A stretch of 64,000 nt of DNA, from positions 1-64,000 of the forward strand of contig VCJN01000201.1 in the NCBI GenBank assembly GCA_006384855.1. Direction: 5' to 3'. The DNA is from Tetraselmis striata (lineage: Eukaryota > Chlorophyta > Chlorodendrophyceae > Chlorodendrales > Chlorodendraceae). Below the pieces are notes generated by a model. That model was not told the DNA's origin. It did not search any database and saw only the letters and a list, made by a program, of their open reading frames with translations. A program made the translations under genes and the position numbers. Shown piece after piece: positions 1-9,402 of the stretch (its first letter is position 1; every line of letters begins with the position of its first letter).

Positions 1-620
1 CCGCTGCCGCGCATGCCACAGCCACACCCCGACCCTTGGCCTATGACCGCTATGACGGCATGTGCGATGGCTGTGGCCGCATGGACCGCTCCGTCAGAAA
101 ATGCCGTCGACGAGCGAGGCCCGGTGCCCGACAACGGCAGCCGACAAGGTAGCTAAGGGCTACGCTGCACTTGCACCGCCATGCCGGTTAATGACGGTTT
201 GGGGCCGGCCTAGATTCGATTTCGAAATATAATCAATCGACCATATTTCTTACTCGCCGAGTTCATCCTCCATCCCCGAGACTGTGCATATTGACCTACA
301 CCCAGAAAACGAGCTAGCTCATAACAGTGGGGCCGAGCCATGCGAGCCGGTGTCTGCGCACAACGGAGTCTCCTCTTCATGCCCGTTACATGTCGAGTTG
401 GCACACTCGTTGCCTTCGCGCGAGCTGTGCTGGTTCTTGTTAGCAACTGCTGGCTTTGCCATCACAGCTGGCACAGCTACTGATGCTGCCGAATTATCCG
501 CGATTGACAAACGCGATGCTATCTGGAAATATTATCGGCACCGCCCACGAGGCGCACTTACAATAAAACCAAGCCCGCCCGGCCACCTGCCTCCAATGCC
601 TTCAATCGTGATGAATTAAC
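1..620 (+). mobile_element. Fragment of Ty3-like LTR element, leader/gag region
   Basis: This stretch is the reverse-complement relative of about 13570-14160, which lies just inside the right LTR of the element at 9046-14898. The match runs block by block: the CGTCGACGAGC core near 105, the block around 210-230, and the Ser/Cys-rich block at 300-480 against 13690-13930. It is therefore the leader/gag side of a related element lying in the opposite orientation, cut by the window edge. It is a decayed fossil with no intact gene. Homology to the other copy is visible; calling it gag rests only on its position next to the LTR. Confidence 0.6.
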
Positions 621-825
621 TTGCCCGCCTTGGCGACTAACTAGCGACTGAAACTAAAGCACTATCGCTTACCCTTTATGATTATGCCTCATGTAGAGCT
701 TACACATGCTGTCTCGTCGTCCATTTCCCACTCGCTGTTAGAAGCATGAATACTAGAGAGGCGCGGGTTGCTCATCTTGCGGGTGGGGGCGGCGCCGCCG
801 GGTCAGCTGCGGCCTCGGGGCATCT

Positions 826-1533
826 TTAGCTTACGCTTGCCAGGTGCGGCTGCCTAGCCCTTGCCTTTTGGCAAGGGCTTGAAAAGGGCCTACTCAATCT
901 GGATCGAGTGGCGCTAGGGGTTGCGCAGGCGGTGGGACTCCACCGTACGCCAGGCGAGCTATGCCCCGAGCTTACTTGTTGGGGGGGACAGCTCGAGCAG
1001 CTCCGCGGTCTCGGTGGTAAGATGTCGGATCTCGACATGTCTGTCAGCAGTGCCGTCGGGGGTGCCCTCACGGAACGTGTGTTGGGATAGAGAGCGCTTG
1101 GGGAGTCGAGGGTAACGTCGACTAGAAGTTGTAGTTCTGCTGCCCTGCGGTGGGCGCTAGTGTCGTCCACATCCCTTATCCTATCGTTGTCCTCGTAGTT
1201 GGGTTCAAGCTCGTCCTCGCCGTGAGCGTGTACCCTTGTCGTGGAGGGTCGCTCCCGGGGCGGGGCCGGGTGGTGCAATGGCTGGGTGGGCTGTGCTTGG
1301 GGCGGCGTGGCGCTGGCCGAGGGCTTCAACGAGCGACCACCCCGAGCCTCGGCACCACGTGTTCGAACCAAAGAGGGGGGGGGGTTCGTCGTGGGGGTCG
1401 GTTTCGGCCGCTGAGATCGCTCGTTGCGGGTGGCGGAGCCGGTCATGTTAGCGCTGGTGTTGGCTTGCGCCCGGTGGCTGCTCCTCGATAGGCGCCGGAG
1501 CCGGGGCCGCCTAAAAGTTTTTGCTCGCCTCAA
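826..1533 (-). other. Low-complexity GC-rich stretch, doubtful ORF
   Basis: An open frame of 235 codons exists on the minus strand, but it is made of Pro/Arg/Ser/Thr-rich low-complexity sequence, and other frames are open as well. It contains no recognisable motif. Bases 620-825 show nothing. The stretch may be a 3' continuation of the relic gene at 1590-2290, but frame continuity could not be shown. Confidence 0.25.
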
Positions 1534-1589
1534 TACCGTTTTGCGCCACTGCTCCGTCTGGACCGTGGCATGGGTGCCACCGATGAGGT

Positions 1590-2290
1590 TCTAGTAGTGG
1601 GCAGTTTGTTGGAGGGTGAGGATATATTTTGGACGGTGCTCGGCTCGGATGGCGAGGGACGCTGGAGCTGTTTTCCGAGCTTTCTTGCGTAGGGTCAGAG
1701 CCGTGCGGCGGAGCTGGTTGTGGCCGACGTTGTTGCCGATAGAGTTCGCCCGCCTCCCGGATGGTATGGCCGCAGGGGTGCACGTGGAGCTCCGAGGGGC
1801 CAAAGTCAGACTCCGTGAGGTACTAGATGACGATGGTGCGGAGGCGGACCGCACGTAGCAGGGCGACTGGGGACGTGAGGGCCACGGCCACTCGCAAGGT
1901 GGCTGCGAACTTCTCGTCCTCTTTGCCAAGGGAGATGGCGCAGATGTTGTCGGTTTCCATCCATAGCAGCTTCGGTGCGGTGTGGGGTCGTGCCAGCATG
2001 TCGACGCTAACCACCGTCATGGAGTCTGTCAGCCACTAGGCTTGCAACCCCTCCGGGGGGGGGGGGGGGGTGTTGATGCCTTGGCTGATGGTGGCGGCGA
2101 CCGCCTCCGCCTCCGTCAACTGCTCGAGCGCCATTACTTCCAGGTCGGCTAGGGGTCGGTACAGATCGCACGGGTTGTCGGCACGTATCATAAAATATTG
2201 CTTGGCTAGTGCCGGGGGCAGCGGGCTTGTCTGTTGGCTGACGGGCTGCTCCTCGCGGTCCTCGCCGCGCACGACGGTGGTATGGACTAC
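1590..2290 (-). pseudogene. Decayed or UAG-interrupted hypothetical gene
   Basis: Read on the minus strand, one frame gives a protein-like sequence from about 2290 down to about 1680. It starts with a segment containing YFMIRADNPCDLYRPLADLE and a helix rich in Glu/Ala, followed by a poly-Pro stretch encoded by the poly(C) tract at 2056-2070. After that come WLTDSMTVVSVDMLARPH, METDNICAISLGKEDEKF and YLTESDFGPSELHVHPCGHT. Two in-frame TAG codons (2036-2038 and 1823-1825) interrupt it, and the protein-like character continues across both. The poly(C) tract could also be an intron end. I do not recognise the family. It is either a pseudogene or a gene with an unusual reading of UAG. It is bordered by low-complexity sequence and has no operon-like partner. 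Confidence 0.4.
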
Positions 2291-2299
2291 TAGTACCCG

Positions 2300-3700
2300 G
2301 GCCTACCTGCGCTTGGTCGCCACACAGAAGCGCAAGTACGGCGTCGCTGCAGATGTTCTGTAGTCGGCACTCGGCAGATGCACCGAGTCGGACGAGCGGC
2401 GGGCGTTCCACGCCTTGCGTTCCACACCAAGAGGGAAAGCTACGTTGTACGGGTGCGGGTTGGGGGGCAGATGACGATGTCGGCGGCGTCCGGGTCGGCC
2501 GTGTAATCGGCCCATGCCCTCACGCCGGCATTTGCTAATAAGTCTTCTAGTGTCGCCGGTGGTATCGCCGCGCCGCCTGCTGCGTGGGGCTGGTCGTACG
2601 CCGGGAGGAGGCCATACGCTAGGTGGTGCCACTACCTGTCGGCCTCCGTGAGGCCTCGGAAAGATGGGGAGCGGAGCCTCACTTGGTGCACCGGGCGCTC
2701 GATGTAGGGAGGTGCGGTGGAGGTGGAGTGGAGGTGCGGTGCTCCGAGCAGGCGGGTGGAGCAGCGGCGACACTATCGGTCGAGTATCGATGTGCCCTCT
2801 CTAATCTTTTGGGTCTGCATGACCATGGCGGCTGTCTCTCGGCGGGCCAGCCCCCGGGATAACGGACCCATTGGTAGTGGGGAGCCTTGTGCCGCTCATC
2901 CTGGCTGGGTCGCGGTGGTGGGCTTGGGGGGCGAGCCACCATCCGGGCGTTTGCTAGTAGGATTTGCACTCCGATTTTGGGGTTGAGGGTGCCGATCGGG
3001 TTCGATATGGTACGGCCGCGCGACTCCTTGTCCATCGCTTGATGCTGAGCCACCAAGTCGCCACACAGCGGGGCCATGTGGGCGGCATCGTCCGTGCCGG
3101 CGGGGAGGCCGGACGGTTAGGAGCGTTGGGATGGGATGGGATGGGATGGGATGGGCGTTTCCGTACGCGAAGGTGGCGGCGGGTTGCATGCGGGAGTTGG
3201 GGTTGGGTTCCCATGACATGTTCACAGCGGCGACAGTGCGGCGAATCGCGGGTTGCTCGCGGGTTACCACCTACCAGCTCTACCGCCGCGTAGTAGTGTG
3301 GCGAGAAAGGTGCCGGCCCCCATCCACCTCTTGTTGCTCCTCGGGTCTGTCGATATCTATGATGGTTGTACTGTTGTCCTTCTGAAGGGCTTGCTCTTCA
3401 CGCCGCTCTGGGCGCAGGCCGTAGTTGGCCTCATGGTGGGTTGTCCGGTCGTCGGACGGAGGACGATGACACTACCATTAGCAGTAGGCGCGCTGGCTCG
3501 CCTAGATCTATTACATACGCAGTACTGTACCCGGTGTCAAGGGCCGGCGGGGAAGGGAGAAGTGAGAGTACCCGGGGTTTTCCATAACCGGATCGCTGCG
3601 TGCCTAAACGGGCGTCGTAGAGACGCTGGCAAGGGTTTCACTGATGGCAGTCCTGCTGTCCCCGGCCCGGGGCGGGGAAAACCAACTCCATGCATGTAGG
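2300..3700. other. No supported gene; GGATG microsatellite
   Basis: Many overlapping short open frames are present on both strands, as expected from GC-rich sequence, and none has a recognisable motif. A (GGATG)n run lies at about 3129-3154 and could form G-quadruplex-like structure. Nothing else can be supported here. Confidence 0.4.
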
Positions 3701-3704
3701 TACA

Positions 3705-3862
3705 GTATATATCCCAACGACCCATACGGGTACCGATGCAAACCCATACCGCACGCATATCCCAACCCATAGCGACCCATGCCTGCTGCCCGTGCCAGTA
3801 TGTAGCGACTACTACCAGTAAGAGTATCCAGTCGGCGACACCGAAATAGATTTTATACAATA
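3705..3862. repeat. Degenerate ACCCATA-rich dispersed repeat
   Basis: This block is rich in variants of CCCATAC and ATATCCCAACG and ends in a segment resembling GTATCC...CACCGAAATAGAT. The same make-up and the same end segment occur at 32960-33400, and a shorter version at 23500-23620. It is a dispersed repeat family; no protein is implied. Confidence 0.6.
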
Positions 3863-3941
3863 AGTGTCATTTAATTTATTTATGATACTGCTATTATTTC
3901 TATACTTACATTAGGCCATTCTGATTAATTGTTCTACTTAT

Positions 3942-3964
3942 CACCCCCCCCCCCCCCCCCCCCC
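3942..3964. repeat. Poly(C) tract
   Basis: A run of about 23 C lies in AT-rich surroundings. It is one of more than twenty long poly(C)/poly(G) tracts in the window and has no coding frame across it. Confidence 0.9.
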
Positions 3965-4004
3965 AACTTTACACCTCCCCCACTTAATTATCTTTTCTTG
4001 AGCC

Positions 4005-4875
4005 AGTAGGGGGCCTTCGCGAACTTTGGACCAACACTTTTGGTCAACGACAGCATCTGCGGTACACGTCAGCCCGTATACCCTCGCGTGCCCGAAGATT
4101 GGACCAAGATGTTAGTCCAATTTTCCCAAGTTGTGACCAAAAACGAAGCTGGGATCAAAGATTGGAGAAAAGAAATCGTCGGTGTTTTTGAGCGGCTGCA
4201 GAATAGTCGTACTGGTATTGCTACGGTCGCGGCGGTGGGGCTACGAGTAATGCTCCGTGTGGGTCTACGGGTGGGCCTAAGGCGGTGGAGGGCGCGTCGT
4301 GCTGCGGCCCGCCGCAGCTCGCGTTATTTCAAACAGCCCGCCCGCAGCCGCACCCACCAACTAGCCCACACCCCTACGATATGCCGCGTGGTAACGCTCC
4401 CGCTACGTCGGATACGAGCTCCGAGTCTTCGGTTGAGGAGAATGTGCATCTAAAGAAGGTCGGTGTCGCCCATGGAAGCGACTGTGGGAATCGGACCGGT
4501 GTTGGATCTCATCACTGCCGCACGCCTCAGAGGCGCAGACGCTGCCCATATCCGCGAGTTTGAAGCGGGTGAACCAATTCGGAGCCAAGGGAGCCCTTAG
4601 AAAGAAGTTGGAGAGGGAGCTGCGGAAGCGGACCCCGGTCCAGGATGAGAAGGTTCACGAGGGGCGGGTGATACAAGAGCGGACGGGCGCGACCGCGACG
4701 GCTTGGGCGGCAGGCGACGCACGTGAAAACCGCCACGGCGTGTACGACTCCATGTGGCAGGCAATGTTGTAATGATTACATGCTGACTAGGCCCCCGCGC
4801 GACGTGGCACGCTAATAATAAGTTGATCCAAAGTTTGGTCCAATCTTTGATCCAAAGTCGCAAAGGCCCCTTACT
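4005..4875. mobile_element. Small DNA transposon with imperfect TIRs
   Basis: The left end (4005: AGTAGGGGGCCTTCGCG followed by ACTTTGGACCAA) matches the reverse complement of the right end (to 4875: AGTAAGGGGCCTTTGCGACTT, then TTGGATCAAAG). Both ends contain reiterated TTTGGACCAA-type motifs. The element is about 870 bp. Inside is an open frame at 4040-4453 (+) whose N-terminal half, with PEDWTKMLVQFSQVV and IKDWRKEIVGVFERL, looks like a helical DNA-binding region. A Lys/Arg-rich helix follows at 4560-4772. No DDE transposase is present, so it is non-autonomous or decayed. The GGGGCC-type ends recall PIF/Harbinger, but I see no clear target duplication. Confidence 0.55.
4040..4453 (+). CDS. 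Hypothetical helical protein inside TIR element
   Basis: A 137-codon open frame lies inside the TIR element. Residues 1-55 look protein-like (Trp/Lys/Glu helices), while the C-terminal half is Arg-rich and low complexity and may be read in another frame. It may be the first exon of an accessory DNA-binding protein such as the Myb-like protein of Harbinger elements, but no conserved motif confirms this. A second protein-like stretch in another frame (4560-4772, Lys/Arg/Glu-rich) may be a later exon. Confidence 0.3.
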   Translation: MVNDSICGTRQPVYPRVPEDWTKMLVQFSQVVTKNEAGIKDWRKEIVGVFERLQNSRTGIATVAAVGLRVMLRVGLRVGLRRWRARRAAARRSSRYFKQPARSRTHQLAHTPTICRVVTLPLRRIRAPSLRLRRMCI

Positions 4876-6011
4876 TAGTACATAGTAGATTATGCCCTTA
4901 GCTACATAAAAACTGCCACTGGCATGACTTTTAATTTTGTACTCTTTCAATGCATGGTTGTATGCATGGGGGTCTACTTCCATGCCATATCCGGCGTTCC
5001 ATGCCATATCAAAGCATAAAACGGCGAGCGGGTGGGGCACTTTGTGGAGTCATCACCAAATTGCGGTCAGTATCATGTCGACCCAACCATACGCGGTGGC
5101 CAGGGATCCACCCCTCCATGTATTGCTGCCGTTGACTTGCTATATATCGCGGCTAGTTGATGCTACCGCTGACTGATGCTCTGCCATGCTGCGCAATGCT
5201 GCATGCCTATCAAGCTTGTGCATTTTCTCTGCAAATAAGTTGGCCTTGGCGCCCTCACATGTACCTCGTACTGCACAAAGTGGTGTTGGAGCAGCGGTTT
5301 GCTCACGGGGCAACGGGTGGTGTCCCACAACCTCCATGCCCAGGACACGGTGGGCAGACTCCAGACGGGCTTCAGGCCAGGGGCTCGGCGGGCCCCACAG
5401 ACCGGCCGACCGGGGGACCAACCCAGAAGTGGTCATTTGCTCCCTTGAATTACAACAGTACATACAAATATCTTCAAGGAGATACATATATTGAGTTATT
5501 AATATGGACCATACATACAATGTATTTATTAGACAGGCCCGATTTAATGTTATGGTTATGTACTCTACTTTCCGGAGAAACAGGGGGGTTCACTTTCTAA
5601 GTGGCATCAACTTTATATTCACGTACTTAAGCAGTACTTGGCGGCTGGGAGCGGTGCATGAGCGACTGGGGGCTCGGCCCCGCACCGCCGCCGGTAATGT
5701 ACTGTGTTGGTTACGTGGATAGCGTCTAGGATAGAGAACGCACGGAAAGTCTTTAAGATCCAGGCCATGCATACATCAGCTTATTTAGCGGCATTGTAGC
5801 ACTACATGGAGGGGTGGATAGGCCACCGTATGGTAGGTTTGTCATGGTGCTGACTGTAATATGGTGATGGTTCCAAAAAGTGCCCCACCCCCGCTCCATT
5901 GTATGCTTGCATATGGTAGGGAACACCCTTCTGCACACAGCCATGCATAGAAGCCATAAAAAAGCATGCCAGTGGTAGTTATTATGCAACTTTGGGCATG
6001 TTCTACTAAGT
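4873..6011. mobile_element. Foldback element with about 240-bp inverted arms
   Basis: The left arm (about 4873-5140) and right arm (about 5755-6011) are inverted copies. They share ACTTAGTA at the outer ends, then TGCCC, then blocks such as CTGCCACTGGCATG against the inverse of CATGCCAGTGGTAG, GGTGGGGCACTTT, and CCACCCCTCCATGTA. Identity is roughly 70-80% by eye. The centre (5150-5750) has overlapping open frames on both strands but no motif I recognise. The left end abuts or overlaps the TIR element ending at 4875, so one may have inserted next to the other. Confidence 0.55.
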
Positions 6012-6041
6012 GCTGTGAGATCAACATAAATAAAGTAGAGG

Positions 6042-6085
6042 GGGGGGGGCGGAAAGAGAGGGGGGGGGGGGGGGGGGGGGGGGGG
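6042..6085. repeat. Poly(G) tracts
   Basis: Two poly(G) runs separated by a short purine spacer; the second is about 26 bases long. No coding content. Confidence 0.9.
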
Positions 6086-6089
6086 TTCT

Positions 6090-6735
6090 CAAACAAAAAA
6101 TAAAATCGGACCTGCCTTACATATGCTGTACATATATCAATACTTATCGGGTAGCTTTTGGTCGGGCAGTATCTTCAGAATTATTAATACTCGTACTACT
6201 GGCCGGTCGTGATAATCAGCATGGATGCGAGTACAATAATATCCCATATCGGGTGCATGTACCCTTGACCGCGCCATATAGCGACTAGTTGTAGCAGCAG
6301 ATATAGTTTGTTTAGCGAAAACATAGAAACACATGGTACGGGTACCACATCCTTGTTAATACACGGTACTATTGCGCGGGTACTGCCGCGCCGCGGCGGC
6401 GCTGACCGCGCCGCTGCTGCCCACTTCTGCCCACTGGGCAGGACCGGTCATTTTCAGGGGCAGGGGGGATTTTGGTACGCCGCGGGCGGACCAAAACCTC
6501 GTGCGAGCTGCGACTGCATGCACGTGCGCTATATGTACGCGGGACTGCACGCCCTTGTAAGATACATTATGTACGAGTGTACATGCACATCATCGACACC
6601 GCAGTACCGACCGGGTTCATATAACCTCGCCAAGTTTCTTGAATGTTGCATCCAGCACATGTAATCGCTCATATTACCTCGCCAAGCTACCGCTTGGTAT
6701 ATGGGTACATGTAGTCGTCACTACGAATCTCTCCC
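6090..6735. other. No supported gene
   Basis: This is mixed AT-rich and GC-rich sequence with many GTAC-containing palindromes. Only short overlapping open frames are present, with no motif. Confidence 0.4.
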
Positions 6736-6739
6736 GCCG

Positions 6740-7075
6740 CCGCGCTCGATCCCGAGCCCGCCGTATGTGCCCTCGGATCCTTGGCGCTTTCAACGGTGTA
6801 GTCGCTTCTGCCGTTGCTCGCCGCCATCCCCGGGCTGCCAGCCGGCCGCCGACGCTGCCCTCCTTGCTGCCCTCGACGCCTTGTTTGGTGCAGGTGCGCG
6901 CCTCGGAGTTCGCCCTCCATGCGCGCTGCGCGCGGCTGGCCGCCCCTCGCCCCTCCCGCATGGCCACGCTGCTGACTCCTCAATTGCTGCTACTCACTCG
7001 TCGAAACGGGGTTCGCCTAACCGCGGTTAACGACTACTACCAGGCGCGAGTAGTCGCCTGTATATATCGCGCCTA
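6740..7075 (+). repeat. Dispersed GC-rich repeat, family also at 18.4 kb
   Basis: The segment with CCGACGCTGCCCTCC..., GCGCGCTGCGCG..., CCTCGCCCCTC... and GCTGACTCCTCA is repeated at 18376-18570 and again at 18571-18760. It ends in CACTCGTCGAAACGGGGT followed by CGCCTAACCGCG. The same end occurs at about 18340-18370 (inverted) and at 43385-43420. It is a dispersed repeat of unknown class, possibly derived from a gene 3' end. Confidence 0.55.
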
Positions 7076-7612
7076 ACGTTAGGCGTCACAGTACTTTAAA
7101 CTTGGCGGTCATGATGAGTACGGCAGCGGAGCCCTGCATCAAAGTACTATAGCGAGTAGTCGTAGCGGGTACTCGGTAGTCACGAGTGCACAAAGTACGA
7201 GACGAGTACACGAGTCACTGTACTTTACAGGAATCGCCGCCCTTCATATCTGCTATTATTAGGGGCGCGCCTCCTCACGAGTACGCGCGGAAGATACCCG
7301 CGTGATGACGAGTGATGATGACGAGCAGGCGGGGCAGTACGGTACTGGTCGATACACAACAAAGGCTGCAAAAATGCATTACACGGTAGTCACAGTTATT
7401 GGTTTTATGATTTAATAAAGGTGAGGTGCCAGGCTGGATCAGCGGCCAATGAGCGTCGAGCTTCGGGAAGTGGTTAAGTGGACATGGGCGCGCCTACTCC
7501 TAGCTGGCAAATTTAACGTCAAGGCACCGGACATTTTCGGATTTATGGCGGAGGGGTCGGAAACTGCATAAAGTATTAGGGAAATACTAGAAATTTAATA
7601 ACAATGGGTCTA
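7076..7612. other. No supported gene; GTAC/GAGTA-rich
   Basis: The sequence is rich in short ACGAGTAC/GTACTCG palindromes (7140-7220). No protein-like frame can be supported. Confidence 0.4.
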
Positions 7613-8532
7613 CTACCGCCCCCGGCCCGTGCCCGCCCCCCCTGGCCTGCGGCCGGCTGGCTCCGCTGCCGCCGGCCTCTTCCTGGCGCCGGCACGTGGT
7701 GTTATGCCCGCTGTCGGCTCGGGTGCTGACTGCCCCTTGTTGCCCGCAGATACTTCTGCGGGCATGCTATTCATGGCAGCTGCTGCCATCTGCTGCGCCC
7801 CGGGGCTAAGGAGCTTGTTTGACGGGGCTGGCATGATGCCGCCGCGCGCTCCCGTTGCGCTTGCTTCCTCTGGCGTCCAGCCTGCATCCTCGCTGTAGCG
7901 TCCTGAAGCGCCGGGAATCTAGCCGCACGGGGAACATGAGCTCGTCGAGCGAGCGGGGGAGGGGGGCTGTAGCCGGTAGACAGGTCTTGCACCGGAGCGC
8001 CGTTCTGGTCGATTCCGGACTGCGGTAGTGATGCAAGAAAAAACACTAAGTCGCCGACACTCGGGCAGCGACAACATTAGCAGCTACACAATGAGCAAAT
8101 AAACCGGCCGGCAAGCGCACCTTTGCACTGGGGATGCAAAGAACCCTTGCTGCATGCGTCGGCTTCATCAATTTAAGCAAGGCAGCTTGCTCCTCCTGCA
8201 CGGTCAATTAGGGTGGGCAGACGGGCCGTTCAGCTTGACCAGTCAAAAACGCTCGACGTGTCATCGGCGCTGACTGTCGTGAGGTAGAAGCGCAGGGGCG
8301 GGCCGCGCGGGACAGGCTGGGGCTCGCGTGCTCCTCTCGGCAGCATGATATCTTCCCACGACGCGTCATCCGTCCCTGCAGCGGCATGGAAGGTGCTGAC
8401 GGAGGCCATGGTGGCACGGGGGGCGAGCAGGGCGATCTGCTCTTCATGCGAAGCGGTCAGCACAAATAGGCGAAGCTGCGAGCGAGGAAGTGCCGAAGAG
8501 TGAAAGTGCGCTCGCGGCTGGTGGCTAATCAT
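7613..8532 (-). CDS. Hypothetical minus-strand gene, at least two coding blocks
   Basis: On the minus strand, block one (8532 down to about 8235) is protein-like: LRLFVLTASHEEQIALLAPR, then a Ser/Ala/Asp-rich part with WEDIMLP, and LRFYLTTVSADDTS. Block two (8046 to 7613) begins with SGIDQNGAPVQDLSTGYSPP and continues in two frames into a basic Gln/Ala/Arg stretch, ending KRPAAAEPAGRRPGG. The likely donor is near 8240. The basic, Ala/Gly/Pro-rich tail resembles in style the C-terminus of the minus-strand gene at 59663-60214. I do not recognise the family. The frame change inside block two means an intron or decay. Confidence 0.35.
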
Positions 8533-8734
8533 GTACTTTATATCATTGCATCAGTCTCGAGTAGTAATGGTACCTCGGTACCCGGGGCGTCACAATAACA
8601 TTTTCAATGACACTACGATGCATCTGTTGTTGTGTGTAATGCACAACGCGTTTCACATTAATCTTATTGCTGAACAGATTACATGCATATCAACATACAT
8701 ACCACAAATGACATGAAATTCACAAAAGTACAGA

Positions 8735-8764
8735 TGTGTATAACGGCAAAGACAAATGCAAACC
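8735..8764 (+). repeat. 30-bp direct repeat, left copy
   Basis: ATGTGTATAACGGCAAAGAC plus ten further bases is repeated exactly at about 15466-15495. The pair brackets the LTR element at 9046-14898 and its immediate flanks. The bracketing positions do not look like LTR or TIR ends. Confidence 0.7.
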
Positions 8765-9045
8765 ACGAGAGGGTCACCACGAGACGTCGAGCACGATAGC
8801 ATGTGGTAGAGCTGTCCCAGGTGGGCAGCTGCAGGTGGTTATGGTCCTTGTGACAACGAAGTAGCAGTAGGAGGCGTCAGAGACGCGCCGGGACGAGCCG
8901 CGCAAATGTATCACAATGCGACCATAGCAAACGTTGCTGCGGCACAATTAGGGCGAGGACAACGAGCTTTCTCAAAACACCGGCGGATGAGCGGCGCCAT
9001 CCCCTAACGGACCCATTACGCGTGTAGATACGGAAAAACACAGTG

Positions 9046-9402
9046 TGTAAGCTTTAGGTGAGAGACTTTAGCATAGACAAGGAAAAGGTTTGCAGCAAAG
9101 GATCTTGTTACAGTGTACCGAGGTGTACACGGCTTTATACAACTATCGGCTTGGCAGCCGTTCGCATGCAAGCATTAGGCTTGGATATGCAATCTAGGCT
9201 TGGAGTCATCAGGGAGTCATCGGGGCATAACGGCTGACGAGGGCATGACGTGTGGCAAGCACGCGGCATATGTGTGTGGGCGGATCAGCAGCTTAGTTGC
9301 ATGTAGTAGTTGCGTTAATATAAGGAAGTGAGTGGTACGAGTATGATTGTATAGGTGTGCGGATATAGGTATGCAGGTAGGGTTATGGTGGTAACCCTAA
9401 CA
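9046..9402 (-). repeat. LTR (3' LTR in element orientation)
   Basis: 357 bp, starting TGTAAGCTTTAG and ending ACCCTAACA on the plus strand. One difference from the other LTR. Confidence 0.9.

Noticed and set aside
826-1533. 235-codon minus-strand ORF as a real gene
   Set aside because: Low-complexity Pro/Arg/Thr composition, other frames equally open, no motif.
3129-3154. GGATG run as a telomere
   Set aside because: The motif differs from the TTTAGGG block at 56.9 kb and is a short internal microsatellite.
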